A stretch of 64,000 bases of DNA from Bin107 sp965221655 (GTDB lineage Bacteria > UBA8248): NCBI GenBank assembly GCA_965221655.1, contig OZ244906.1, positions 2,790,001 through 2,854,000 on the forward strand. Direction: 5' to 3'. The notes below the pieces were generated by a model. That model did no database searches and was not told the DNA's origin. It worked only from the letters and a program-made list of their open reading frames with translations. The position numbers and the translations under genes are program-made. Of this stretch, positions 16,341 through 24,130 are shown piece after piece. Within the stretch, counting starts at the first letter, position 1; every line of letters starts with the position of its first letter.

Positions 16341-18238
16341 TCCATTATCCGGCGCTCTCCCACATCACGGATTACGACGTCTACCTCTTCAACCAGGGGT
16401 CGCACTTCGCCCTCTACGAGAAGCTGGGCGCGCACCCCGCGCGCGTCGATGGTGCGCAGGGCGTCCACTTCGCCGTCTGGGCGCCGGACGCGGAGCGCGT
16501 GTGCGTCGTGGGCGACTTTAACGGCTGGGAGGAGGACGCCCACCCCCTCGCGCCCGTGGAGAGCTCGGGCATCTGGGCGGGTTTCGCCCCCGGCGTGGGC
16601 GAGGGGGAGATATACAAGTACGGCGTGCGCTCGAAATACGCGGGCGTCGCGGAAAAAGCCGACCCCTTCGCCTTCCACGCGGAGATTCCGCCGAAGACGG
16701 GCTCCATCGTCCGCAGCCTCGACTACGCCTGGGGCGACGCGCACTGGATGGAGTGCCGCGGGGCGTGCAACGGCAGGGAAGCGCCGATTTCCATCTATGA
16801 GATGCACCTGGGCTCCTGGCGCAGGGGGCCGGAGGGCCGCGCGTTCACCTACCGCGAGCTTGCCCCCGCCCTCGCCGAGCACATGCTCCACACGGGCTTC
16901 ACCCACGTGGAGTTCATGCCGGTGATGGAGCATCCCTTCGGCGGCTCGTGGGGGTATCAGACGACGGGCTACTTCGCGCCCACGAGCCGCTACGGCACGC
17001 CGCAGGACTTGATGTACCTCATCGACTACCTCCACCAGCGCGGCCTGGGGGTGATTCTCGACTGGGTGCCCTCGCACTTCGCCACCGACGGGCACGGGCT
17101 GGGGCTGTTCGACGGCACGCACCTCTACGAGCACGCCGACCCGCGCCGGGGTCTGCACCCCGACTGGCGCAGCTACATCTTCAACTACGGGCGCAACGAG
17201 GTGGCGGCCTTCCTCGTCAGCAGCGCCCTGTTCTGGCTGGAGAAGTTTCATGTGGACGGGCTGCGCGTCGACGCCGTGGCCTCGATGCTCTACCTCGATT
17301 ATTCGAGAAAAGAGGGCGAGTGGCTCCCCAACGCCGAGGGGGGGCGCGAGAATCTCGAGGCCGTCTCCTTCCTCCGGCGTCTGAACGCCGAGGTCTACCG
17401 CCGCTTTCCCGACGTGCAGACCTTCGCGGAGGAATCCACCTCCTGGCCGATGGTCTCGCGCCCCGTCGACGGGGGCGGGCTCGGCTTCGGGATGAAGTGG
17501 GACATGGGCTGGATGCACGACACCCTGGACTACATGAAGCGCGACCCCGTGCACCGCAAGCACCACCACGGCCTGCTCACCTTCCGGATGCTCTACGCCT
17601 ACGACGAGGATTTCGTGCTGCCGCTCTCCCACGACGAGGTGGTCCACGGCAAGGGGTCGCTCCTGGCGAAGATGCCCGGCGATGAGTGGCAAAAATTCGC
17701 CAACCTCCGCGCGCTCTACGGCCTCATGTTCGCCCAGCCGGGCAAGAAGCTCCTCTTCATGGGCGCGGAGTTCGGCCAGTGGAACGAGTGGCGCCACGAC
17801 GGCACGCTGGACTGGCACCTGGCGGGCGAACCCCTCCGCGCCGGCCTCACCCAGTGGGTGCGCGACTTAAACGCCTTCTACCGCGACGAGCGCGCCCTCT
17901 CGCGGAGAGATTACGACCCGCGCGGCTTCTCCTGGATGAGCGCGGACGCGGCGAACGAGAGCGTGGTGGGCTTCGTGCGCGTCGCCACGGAGGATGAGCC
18001 GATGCTCCTCGTGGCGGCGAACCTCACCCCCGTGCCGCGCGAGGGCTACCGCATGGGCGTGCCCGCGGATGGGGAGTGGCGGCAGGTGCTGTGCAGCGAT
18101 GACGCTGCCTACGGCGGGAGCGGGATGGGGAACCCCGAGCTTCTCCACGCCGAGGAGGTTCCCTGGGACGGGCAGGGGTGCTCCCTCGTCCTCACCCTCC
18201 CGCCCCTTGCGGCGCTCTTTCTGCGGCAAGAGCCCTGA
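16337..18238 (+). CDS. glgB: 1,4-alpha-glucan branching enzyme
   Basis: GlgB forms alpha-1,6 branches in glycogen. The 633-residue protein has the CBM48 domain (VHFAVWAPDAERVCVVGDFNG), then the GH13 core with WGYQTTGYFAPTSRYG, VDGLRVDAVASMLYLDYSR (nucleophile Asp), TFAEEST (acid Glu) and LSHDEVVHGKGSL. It lacks the extra N-terminal domain of the long enterobacterial enzyme, like many bacterial GlgB proteins of this length. The GTG start overlaps the glgX stop and has GGAGGG about 9 nt upstream, so debranching and branching enzymes are translationally coupled. No glgA, glgC or glgP is in the window. Confidence 0.95.
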   Translation: MIHYPALSHITDYDVYLFNQGSHFALYEKLGAHPARVDGAQGVHFAVWAPDAERVCVVGDFNGWEEDAHPLAPVESSGIWAGFAPGVGEGEIYKYGVRSKYAGVAEKADPFAFHAEIPPKTGSIVRSLDYAWGDAHWMECRGACNGREAPISIYEMHLGSWRRGPEGRAFTYRELAPALAEHMLHTGFTHVEFMPVMEHPFGGSWGYQTTGYFAPTSRYGTPQDLMYLIDYLHQRGLGVILDWVPSHFATDGHGLGLFDGTHLYEHADPRRGLHPDWRSYIFNYGRNEVAAFLVSSALFWLEKFHVDGLRVDAVASMLYLDYSRKEGEWLPNAEGGRENLEAVSFLRRLNAEVYRRFPDVQTFAEESTSWPMVSRPVDGGGLGFGMKWDMGWMHDTLDYMKRDPVHRKHHHGLLTFRMLYAYDEDFVLPLSHDEVVHGKGSLLAKMPGDEWQKFANLRALYGLMFAQPGKKLLFMGAEFGQWNEWRHDGTLDWHLAGEPLRAGLTQWVRDLNAFYRDERALSRRDYDPRGFSWMSADAANESVVGFVRVATEDEPMLLVAANLTPVPREGYRMGVPADGEWRQVLCSDDAAYGGSGMGNPELLHAEEVPWDGQGCSLVLTLPPLAALFLRQEP

Positions 18239-18256
18239 GGCGGGGGCGGCGATGCG

Positions 18257-18850
18257 TTATCCGTCGCATCCGTTGTGGCGACGCCACATCGCGGGGTCGT
18301 GGCCCTTGGGAACGTTGTTGCAGGGGTCGGAGGCGGAATAGCCTCTGAGCGTGTTGTAGGCGCGTATCTGCTTTTCGGAGAGAACCCCGAGCGTCTCCAC
18401 GTGTGCGGCCAGGTGGACGTAGCGCAATTCCTTTCTCGCTTCGGCAATGGCGTCAAGCGATGTGCGCAGCAGCGCGTCGGTGATGGTTCTGCTGCGGAAA
18501 GCGTTCTCGAGGCGCCGCTCCAGTTCGATCAGACGCTCGCCGTGGAGGATGGCCCGGCTCTTCATCCGTCGGTATATCGTGCGGATAGCCGCGTGCTGGG
18601 CGCCGTCGAGGTCGATTTCGTCCTTCATCTCGAGGAGGTGTATCGGTCCCGGAACGCCGTTGAGCTCCGCCGTCTTGGCAAGCCCCCAGCCGCCCCCGCG
18701 CCTGAGCTCGTCGACGTCCTCCGCGGAAAGGCTCTTGATCTCCCTGCTCTGCTGGCCGGCGTATTCCGAGCGGTGGGGCGATGCGCCTCCGCTCGCCTGT
18801 GCGGAAGAAACGGGCAACACCAGGGTGAGGATCAACAAAATTGCGAACAT
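18257..18850 (-). CDS. Spy/CpxP-like periplasmic protein
   Basis: A 197-residue exported protein: residues 1-20 (MFAILLILTLVLPVSSAQAS) form a signal peptide. The mature part has RGGGWGLAKTAELNGVPGP followed by HLLEMKDEIDLDGAQ and long charged helices, the pattern of Spy/CpxP/ZraP-type periplasmic chaperones, in which LTPEQ-like repeats are usual. The tail AYNTLRGY, a Cys pair and a His-rich end (GHDPAMWRRHNGCDG) could bind metal. AGGAG lies 8 nt before the ATG. It converges on glgB with a 18-nt gap. Function as a chaperone or metal sensor is inferred. Confidence 0.7.
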   Translation of the reverse strand: MFAILLILTLVLPVSSAQASGGASPHRSEYAGQQSREIKSLSAEDVDELRRGGGWGLAKTAELNGVPGPIHLLEMKDEIDLDGAQHAAIRTIYRRMKSRAILHGERLIELERRLENAFRSRTITDALLRTSLDAIAEARKELRYVHLAAHVETLGVLSEKQIRAYNTLRGYSASDPCNNVPKGHDPAMWRRHNGCDG

Positions 18851-19013
18851 GCGCGTTTCTCCTTTCACGGGCAATGCGAGGCCATGGGATGAAACACGGG
18901 AATGGGGCGCCTGCGCGCGCAGATTGCAACTCGTCCCTACGCGCCCCGGTTTCGCAGAGAGGAGCCGCGCGGCTTTTCGCGGGCCGCGCCCGGCGGGCGG
19001 TGCCTTTCGTTGG

Positions 19014-19640
19014 TTAGTACAGGTGCGTGCGGTAGCGCTCCTGCAATCCCTTTTCCAGCTCTACCGGGTCGTAGTCGCCTATCTGGTCGGAGAGCATCTG
19101 CCCCATTGAGGGGAAGGACTTTCTCTCTATGTGACGCTCCGGGTTCCACAGGTCCGCGCGCAGGAGCGCCTTGCCGCAGTGGAGGTACACCTCGTCGACC
19201 TCGATTATCATCGCCGAGCGCGGCAGCTTGCCCTTGATCGCGTGGGGGGCGAGCACTTCGGGGTCGGTGGTCACGCGCGCGCGCCCGTTCACGCGCAGGG
19301 TTTCGCACATGCCGGGCACGAGGAAGAGCATCCCCACGTGCGCGCTTTCCATCACGTTGCTCATCGTGTCCACGCGGTTGTTGCCCGGCCTGTCGGGGAT
19401 GAGGAGCGTGTTGTCGTCGAGCACCTTGACGAAGCCGGGCGGGTCGCCCTTGGGCGACGCGTCGGTTCCATCGGGCGTGGCCGAGGCGATGACCATGAAC
19501 GGCGAGAGCGCGATGAAGTTCTTCGCGTGGGCGTCGAGCTTCGGCATCTGCTTGCGTGCGGCGCGCTCATTCGGCGGGCCGTAATACGCGCGCAAATCCT
19601 CTTTGGTTTCGATTCTGGTTTCCGTGCCCGTCTGGCTCAT
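19014..19640 (-). CDS. PPOX-class FMN-binding flavoprotein (MSMEG_1061-like)
   Basis: A 208-residue split-barrel protein of the pyridoxamine 5'-phosphate oxidase superfamily. Visible marks are FMVIASATPDGTDASPKGDPPG (first part of the barrel), LLIPDRPGNNRVDTMSN (flavin phosphate loop) and LRVNGRARV. Close relatives are annotated as FMN-dependent; other branches of this fold bind F420, which this organism makes, so the cofactor is open. The ATG follows a purine-rich GGGAGAGGGGAG. It stands alone, transcribed divergently from the Sel1 array. Confidence 0.82.
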   Translation of the reverse strand: MSQTGTETRIETKEDLRAYYGPPNERAARKQMPKLDAHAKNFIALSPFMVIASATPDGTDASPKGDPPGFVKVLDDNTLLIPDRPGNNRVDTMSNVMESAHVGMLFLVPGMCETLRVNGRARVTTDPEVLAPHAIKGKLPRSAMIIEVDEVYLHCGKALLRADLWNPERHIERKSFPSMGQMLSDQIGDYDPVELEKGLQERYRTHLY

Positions 19641-19676
19641 GCGCTCCCCTCTCCCTCTTGGTGGACTGTATCGTGC

Positions 19677-19704
19677 ATATTAACCCTTTGGGCGGAGTTT
19701 TCAA
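19677..19704 (-). promoter_or_regulatory. Sigma-70-like promoter for the PPOX-class gene
   Basis: Minus-strand TTGAAA (19699-19704) and TAATAT (19677-19682) with a 16-bp spacer, ending 36 nt before the ATG. Five of six and four of six consensus positions match. Confidence 0.5.
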
Positions 19705-19740
19705 GCGCGGCAGGGCGCTCATGCACGCGCGCTTTCTCCG

Positions 19741-19749
19741 TGCTATATT
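19741..19749 (+). promoter_or_regulatory. Extended -10 element upstream of the Sel1 array
   Basis: TGC followed by TATATT is an extended -10 pattern (TGnTATAAT-like), 87 nt before the first Sel1 start. No clear -35 is present, which extended -10 promoters tolerate. Confidence 0.45.
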
Positions 19750-19836
19750 GCCGCCATTCATGCGTTGTATTATGCCGCGCCGGGTTTCGCCTCGGAGAGG
19801 AGGCCGCCCGGCGCAAATGCCGGGAAAGGTTTTTTC

Positions 19837-20334
19837 ATGAACAACCAGCAAGCGCCGGGCGGTGAAGACGGACTGGCGGACTCCCACTTCCAGCAGGGAT
19901 GGACGCTCTACGACGCGCGCAACTACGAGGGGGCGGCGGAGTATTTTCACAAGGCGGCGGAGGCGGGCCACGCATTCGCACAGTTCCTCTTGGGCGAGAT
20001 GTGCGCGAAGGGCGAGGGCGTCGCGCACAGCCCCCGCGAGGCCGCCGGGTGGTACAGAAAGGCGGCGGAGGCGGGCGATACCTTCGCCGAGCGCAGCCTG
20101 CGCGCGATGGCCGAGGCGGGCGACGCATACGCCCAGCACAACCTGGGGCTCATCTATTACGAGCGCACGGCGCAGGACCTCGTTTCCGCCTGCCAGTGGT
20201 TCGAGATCGCGCACGCAAACGGCGCGCGGCGCGCGGCGCGCATGAAGCGTCTGGCCGCCGCGGGCATGACGCCCGAGCAACTCGAAGAAGCCACCAGCCG
20301 CGCGCGGGCGTGGATGGAAGAAAACGCAAAGTAG
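19837..20334 (+). CDS. Sel1-repeat protein without signal peptide
   Basis: First member of a six-gene tandem family. The 165-residue product has a TPR-like start (ADSHFQQGWTLYDARNYEGA) and about two 36-residue Sel1 units, one degenerate (AERSLRAMAEAGDAYAQHNLG). Unlike the other five it has no hydrophobic N terminus, so it is probably cytoplasmic or the start is further upstream: an in-frame non-ATG start near 19765 would not give a convincing signal peptide. The C-terminal tail MTPEQLEEATSRARAWMEENAK is shared with its neighbours, showing common descent. Confidence 0.75.
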   Translation: MNNQQAPGGEDGLADSHFQQGWTLYDARNYEGAAEYFHKAAEAGHAFAQFLLGEMCAKGEGVAHSPREAAGWYRKAAEAGDTFAERSLRAMAEAGDAYAQHNLGLIYYERTAQDLVSACQWFEIAHANGARRAARMKRLAAAGMTPEQLEEATSRARAWMEENAK

Positions 20335-20377
20335 CAGGGGGCCGCATCGAGCCCCAGCCCCGCAGGGAGACTTTCGC

Positions 20378-21082
20378 ATGAGGCCACCGCACCTTTGCCG
20401 CATACTGATTCTCGCCCTCCTGTTGTGCCTCGCCGCGGGCGCCCGCGCCGAAGCCGGCTTCTTGGAAGGCGTGGCCGCTTACAAGAAAGGCGACTACGCG
20501 GCGGCCCTCAAAGAGTTTCAGCCCCTGGCAAAAGAAGGCAACGCGGAGGCGCAGTTTCATCTGGGCGTGATGTACGACAAGGGGCGAGGCGTTGCGCAGG
20601 ATTACAAGGAAGCCGCTGGGTGGTACCGCAAGGCTGCGGAGGGGGGGCACGCAGACGCGCAGTACAATCTGGGCGCGATGTATGAGGAGGGAGCAGGCGT
20701 TCCGACGAGCTACGCGGAAGCAGCCGTGTGGTACCGCAAGGCTGCGGAGCAGGGCCACGCACGTGCGCAGAACGACCTGGGCGTGATGTATGGCAAGTTA
20801 GCGGGCCTTTTTTCGGACGCCAGGAAAGCCGTGCAGTGGATTCGCAAGTCTGCGGAGCAGGGGTTGGCACGCGCGCAGTTCAATCTGGGCGTGATATATG
20901 CCAGGGGGCGAGGCGTTCAGCAGGATTACGTTTTCGCCCACCAATGGTTCAGCATTGCAAACGCGAACGGGCACGAAAAGGCGGGCGCGGCGAGAGACTA
21001 CATCGCCGGGAAGATGACGCCTGGCCAGATTGCGGAAGCCACCAGCCGCGCGCGGGCGTGGATGGAAGAAAACGCAAAGTAG
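20378..21082 (+). CDS. Secreted Sel1-repeat protein (4 units)
   Basis: A 234-residue exported protein. Residues 1-25 (MRPPHLCRILILALLLCLAAGARAE in part) are a signal peptide with a cysteine in the hydrophobic stretch, but no clear lipobox. A TPR-like segment (GVAAYKKGDYAAALKEF) precedes four 36-residue Sel1 units of the form AxAQxxLGVMYxxGxGVxxDYxEAxxWYRKAAEQGH; the third has an unusual KLAGLFSDARKA centre. GGGAG lies 7-8 nt before the ATG. Sel1 solenoids mediate protein-protein contacts; the partner is unknown. Confidence 0.82.
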   Translation: MRPPHLCRILILALLLCLAAGARAEAGFLEGVAAYKKGDYAAALKEFQPLAKEGNAEAQFHLGVMYDKGRGVAQDYKEAAGWYRKAAEGGHADAQYNLGAMYEEGAGVPTSYAEAAVWYRKAAEQGHARAQNDLGVMYGKLAGLFSDARKAVQWIRKSAEQGLARAQFNLGVIYARGRGVQQDYVFAHQWFSIANANGHEKAGAARDYIAGKMTPGQIAEATSRARAWMEENAK

Positions 21083-21125
21083 CAGGGGGCCGCGTCGACT
21101 CGCAGCCCCGCAGGGAGACTTCCCC

Positions 21126-21728
21126 ATGAGGCCGCCGCACCTTCGCCGCATACTGATTCTCGCCCTCCTGTTGTGCCTCGCCGCGGGCGCCCGCGCCGAA
21201 GCCGGTTTCAAAGAAGGCGTGGCCGCCTACAAAAGAGGCGCCTACGCGGCGGCTTTCAAAGAGTTTCAGCCCCTGGCGGAGCAAGGTAACGCAGACGCGC
21301 AGTTCAATCTGGGCGTGATGTATCGCACGGGGCGAGGCGTTGCGCAGGATGACAAGGAAGCCGCTGGGTGGTACCGCAAGTCTGCGGAGCAGGGGTTCGC
21401 ACGCGCGCAGTTCAGTTTGGGTTTGATGTACTACGGGGGGCAAGGCGTTCCCCAGGATGACAAGGAAGCAGCCAAGTGGTACCGCAAGGCAGCAGAGCAG
21501 GGGTTGGCAGCCGCGCAGTTCAGTCTGGGCTTGATGTATTACAAAGGCCAAGGCGTCATTAAAGATTTTGTTTCGGCCCATCAATGGCTCAACATAGCGA
21601 GTGTGAACGGGCACGAAAAAGTAGGTGTGCTGAGAGACTTGATTGCGAAGACAATGACGCCTGAGCAGGTCGAAGAAGCCACCAGCCGCGCGCGGGCGTG
21701 GATGAAACGGCACGGGAAGAATCGATAA
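21126..21728 (+). CDS. Secreted Sel1-repeat protein (3 units)
   Basis: A 200-residue paralogue with signal peptide (MRPPHLRRILILALLLCLAA) and three Sel1 units. Its upstream linker is type A and its own tail is type B, so the type change occurs inside this gene. The 3' 180 nt (from about 21540) are nearly identical to those of the next gene, with only isolated differences, a sign of recent duplication or gene conversion. Confidence 0.82.
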   Translation: MRPPHLRRILILALLLCLAAGARAEAGFKEGVAAYKRGAYAAAFKEFQPLAEQGNADAQFNLGVMYRTGRGVAQDDKEAAGWYRKSAEQGFARAQFSLGLMYYGGQGVPQDDKEAAKWYRKAAEQGLAAAQFSLGLMYYKGQGVIKDFVSAHQWLNIASVNGHEKVGVLRDLIAKTMTPEQVEEATSRARAWMKRHGKNR

Positions 21729-21742
21729 GAAGGGATTTCTGC

Positions 21743-22339
21743 ATGAGACGACCATCTTTGCGCCGCATACTGATTCTCGCCCTCCTGTTGTGGCTCGCCG
21801 CTGGCGCCCGCGCCGAAGCGGGCTTCTTGGAAGGCATGGCTGCCTACGAAAGAGGCGACTACGCGGTGGCCCTCAAAGAGTTTCAGCCCCTGGCGGAGCA
21901 AGGCAACGCAATCGCGCAGTTTCATCTGGGCGTGATGTATGCCAACGGGCGAGGTGTTCCCAAGGACGATAGGGAAGCCGTCAAGTGGTTCCGCAAGTCT
22001 GTGGAGCAGGGGTACGCACGCGCGCAGTTCAATCTGGGCTTTATGTATTCTGGGGGTCGAGGCGTTCCCCAGGATGAGAAGGAAGCAGCCAAGTGGTACC
22101 GCAAGGCAGCAGAGCAGGGGTTGGCAGCCGCGCAGTTCAGGCTGGGCTTGATCTATTACAAAGGCCAAGGCGTCATTAAAGATTTTGTTTCGGCCCATCA
22201 ATGGCTCAACATAGCGAGTGTGAACGGGCACGAAAAAGTAGGTGTGCTGAGAGACTTGATTGGGAAGACAATGACGCCTGAGCAGGTCGAAGAGGCCACC
22301 AGCCGCGCGCGGGCGTGGATGGAAGAAAACGCAAAGTAG
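21743..22339 (+). CDS. Secreted Sel1-repeat protein (3 units)
   Basis: A 198-residue paralogue with signal peptide (MRRPSLRRILILALLLWLAA) and three Sel1 units. The last unit and tail are almost identical to the preceding gene up to TSRARAWM, where this copy switches to the type A ending MEENAK. AAGGG precedes the ATG by about 8 nt. Gap to the previous gene is 14 nt. Confidence 0.82.
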   Translation: MRRPSLRRILILALLLWLAAGARAEAGFLEGMAAYERGDYAVALKEFQPLAEQGNAIAQFHLGVMYANGRGVPKDDREAVKWFRKSVEQGYARAQFNLGFMYSGGRGVPQDEKEAAKWYRKAAEQGLAAAQFRLGLIYYKGQGVIKDFVSAHQWLNIASVNGHEKVGVLRDLIGKTMTPEQVEEATSRARAWMEENAK

Positions 22340-22403
22340 CAGGGGGCCGCGCGCGGGCGTGGATGAAACGGCACGGGAAGAATCGATAAGAAGGGATTTC
22401 TGC
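22340..22403. repeat. Chimeric Sel1 linker (recombination scar)
   Basis: This intergenic piece begins as a type A linker (cagggggccgcg) and then continues with cgcgggcgtggatgaaacgg, which is the coding end of a type B gene, through its stop and the type B linker. The two types share GCCGCG at the junction, so a crossover or template switch at this 6-bp microhomology explains the untranslated gene fragment. Confidence 0.8.
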
Positions 22404-23006
22404 ATGAGACGACCATCTTTGCGCCGCATACTGATTCTCGCTCTCGTGTTGTGGCTCGCCGCTGGCGCCCGCGCCGAAGCCGGTTTCAAAGAAGGCGTGG
22501 CCGCTTACAAGAAAGGCGACTACGCGGCGGCTTTCAAAGAGTTTCGACCCCTGGCGGAGCAAGGTAACGCATCCGCGCAGTACAATCTGGGCGTGATGTA
22601 TGCCAACGGGCTAGGTGTTCCCAAGGACGATAGGGAAGCCGTCAAGTGGTTCCGCAAGTCTACGGAGCAGGGGTACGCACGCGCGCAGTACAATCTGGGC
22701 GTGATGTACGACGAGGGGCGAGGCGTTCCCCAGGATGACAAGGAAGCAGCCAAGTGGTACCGCAAGGCAGCGGAGCGGGGGTTGGCACGCGCGCAGAACA
22801 ATCTGGGCGTGATGTATGTGAAGGGACGAGGCGTTCCGCAGGATTACGTTTTCGCGCACAAATGGTTCAACATCGCGGGTGCGAACGGAGCAGAAAGGGC
22901 GGCCGCGGCGAGAGACCGCATAGCCGAGAAGATGACGCCCGAGCAAATCGAAGAAGCCACCAGCCGCGCGCGGGCGTGGATGAAACGGCACGGGAAGAAC
23001 CGATAA
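22404..23006 (+). CDS. Secreted Sel1-repeat protein (3 units)
   Basis: A 200-residue paralogue with signal peptide (MRRPSLRRILILALVLWLAA), TPR-like segment and three or so Sel1 units ending in KGRGVPQDYVFAHKWFNIAG. Its tail is type B (MKRHGKNR). It follows the chimeric linker and uses the same AAGGG ribosome binding site as its neighbours. Confidence 0.82.
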   Translation: MRRPSLRRILILALVLWLAAGARAEAGFKEGVAAYKKGDYAAAFKEFRPLAEQGNASAQYNLGVMYANGLGVPKDDREAVKWFRKSTEQGYARAQYNLGVMYDEGRGVPQDDKEAAKWYRKAAERGLARAQNNLGVMYVKGRGVPQDYVFAHKWFNIAGANGAERAAAARDRIAEKMTPEQIEEATSRARAWMKRHGKNR

Positions 23007-23020
23007 AAAGGGATTTCTAG

Positions 23021-23950
23021 ATGAGACGACCATCTTTTCGCCGCATACTGATTCTCGCCCTCCTGTTGTGCCTCGCCGCGGGCGCCCGCGCCGAAGCCGG
23101 TTTCAAAGAAGGCGTGGCCGCCTACAAGAAAGGCGACTACGCGGCGGCGCTCAAAGAGTTTCAGCCCCTGGCGGAGCAAGGCGACGCAATCGCGCAGTTC
23201 TATCTGGGTGTGATGTATTCCATGGGGCGAGGCGTTCCGCAGGATTCCAAGGAAGCCGCTGGGTGGTACCGCAAGTCTGCGGAGGGGGGGCACGCGGACG
23301 CGCAGTACAATCTGGGCGTGATGTACGACAAGGGGCAAGGCGTTCCGCAGGATTACAAGGAAGCGGCGAGGTGGTTCCGCAAGGCTGCGGAGCAGGGGCA
23401 AACATCCGCGCAGTTCAATCTGGGCGTGATGTACGACAAGGGGCAAGGCGTTCCGCAGGACTACAAGGAAGCCGTGCAGTGGTTCCGCAAGGCTGCGGAG
23501 GGGGGAGACGCGGACGCGCAGGTCAATCTGGGCTTGATGTATCACAAGGGGCGAGGCGTTCCGCAGGATTACAAAGAAGCCGTGCAGTGGTTCCGCAAGT
23601 CTGCGGAGGGGGGCCACGCACCTGCGCAGCGCAACTTGGGCTTTATGTATGCTAAGGGACGAGGCGTTCCGCAGGATTACAAGCAAGCCGCCAAGTGGTA
23701 TCGCAAAGCAGCGGAGCAGGGGCACACATCCGCGCAGGCCAATCTGGGCGTGATGTATTACAAAGGCCAAGGCGTCATTAAAGATTTGGTTTCAGCCCAT
23801 CAATGGTTCAACATCGCGGGTGCGAACGGGCATGAAAAGGCAGGCGAGACGAGAGACTTGATTGCCGAGAGGATGACGCCCGACCAGATTGCGGAAGCCA
23901 CGCGCCGCGCGCGCGAATGGATGGAGAAACGCGGGAAGAACCAGCAATAA
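23021..23950 (+). CDS. Secreted Sel1-repeat protein (6 units)
   Basis: The longest member, 309 residues, with signal peptide (MRRPSFRRILILALLLCLAA) and six Sel1 units; units two to five (DKGQGVPQDYKEA and HKGRGVPQDYKEA types) are very alike, suggesting expansion inside the gene. The tail differs slightly (REWMEKRGKNQQ), so it may be the oldest or an independently evolving end of the array. Its stop is 10 nt before the 3' end of the oppositely oriented tRNA-Cys gene. Confidence 0.83.
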   Translation: MRRPSFRRILILALLLCLAAGARAEAGFKEGVAAYKKGDYAAALKEFQPLAEQGDAIAQFYLGVMYSMGRGVPQDSKEAAGWYRKSAEGGHADAQYNLGVMYDKGQGVPQDYKEAARWFRKAAEQGQTSAQFNLGVMYDKGQGVPQDYKEAVQWFRKAAEGGDADAQVNLGLMYHKGRGVPQDYKEAVQWFRKSAEGGHAPAQRNLGFMYAKGRGVPQDYKQAAKWYRKAAEQGHTSAQANLGVMYYKGQGVIKDLVSAHQWFNIAGANGHEKAGETRDLIAERMTPDQIAEATRRAREWMEKRGKNQQ

Positions 23951-23960
23951 ACCCCGCGTC

Positions 23961-24035
23961 TGGAGGCGCCACCCGGATTCGAACCGGGGAATAAAGGATT
24001 TGCAGTCCTCTGCCTTACCACTTGGCTATGGCGCC
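23961..24035 (-). tRNA. tRNA-Cys (anticodon GCA)
   Basis: Read on the minus strand the acceptor GGCGCCA pairs with TGGCGCC, the anticodon loop is CTGCAAA (GCA), the T arm is CCGG-TTCGAAT-CCGG, the discriminator is U as expected for tRNA-Cys, and CCA is encoded (23961-23963). Confidence 0.97.
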
Positions 24036-24053
24036 CGGAGGCGTTTGTTCCTT

Positions 24054-24081
24054 ATTATCCTACCCGAAAGGGGGTTGTCCA
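24054..24081 (-). promoter_or_regulatory. Promoter of the tRNA-Cys gene
   Basis: Minus-strand TGGACA (24076-24081), 16-bp spacer, GATAAT (24054-24059). Both hexamers match five of six consensus bases, and the predicted start is about 10 nt before the tRNA. Confidence 0.65.
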
Positions 24082-24130
24082 GCACGGGGCGGCCCCGCGG
24101 TTTCGCACCCCCAACCCGAAGGAGCACCCC

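Larger units (their letters stand above)
20378..23950 (+). repeat. Tandem array of five Sel1-repeat genes with conserved linkers
   Basis: Five genes in the same direction share signal peptide, 108-bp repeat units, C-terminal tail and intergenic DNA. Two tail/linker types occur: type A ends in a WMEENAK tail followed by tagcagggggccgc, type B ends in a MKRHGKNR-like tail followed by taagaagggatttc. Copies differ mainly by whole 108-bp units (3, 4 or 6 Sel1 units), the pattern of unequal crossing-over or slippage. Confidence 0.85.

Noticed and set aside
20378..23950. CRISPR-like array
   Set aside because: The regular 108-bp repeats are coding Sel1 units without spacers; no cas gene is present.
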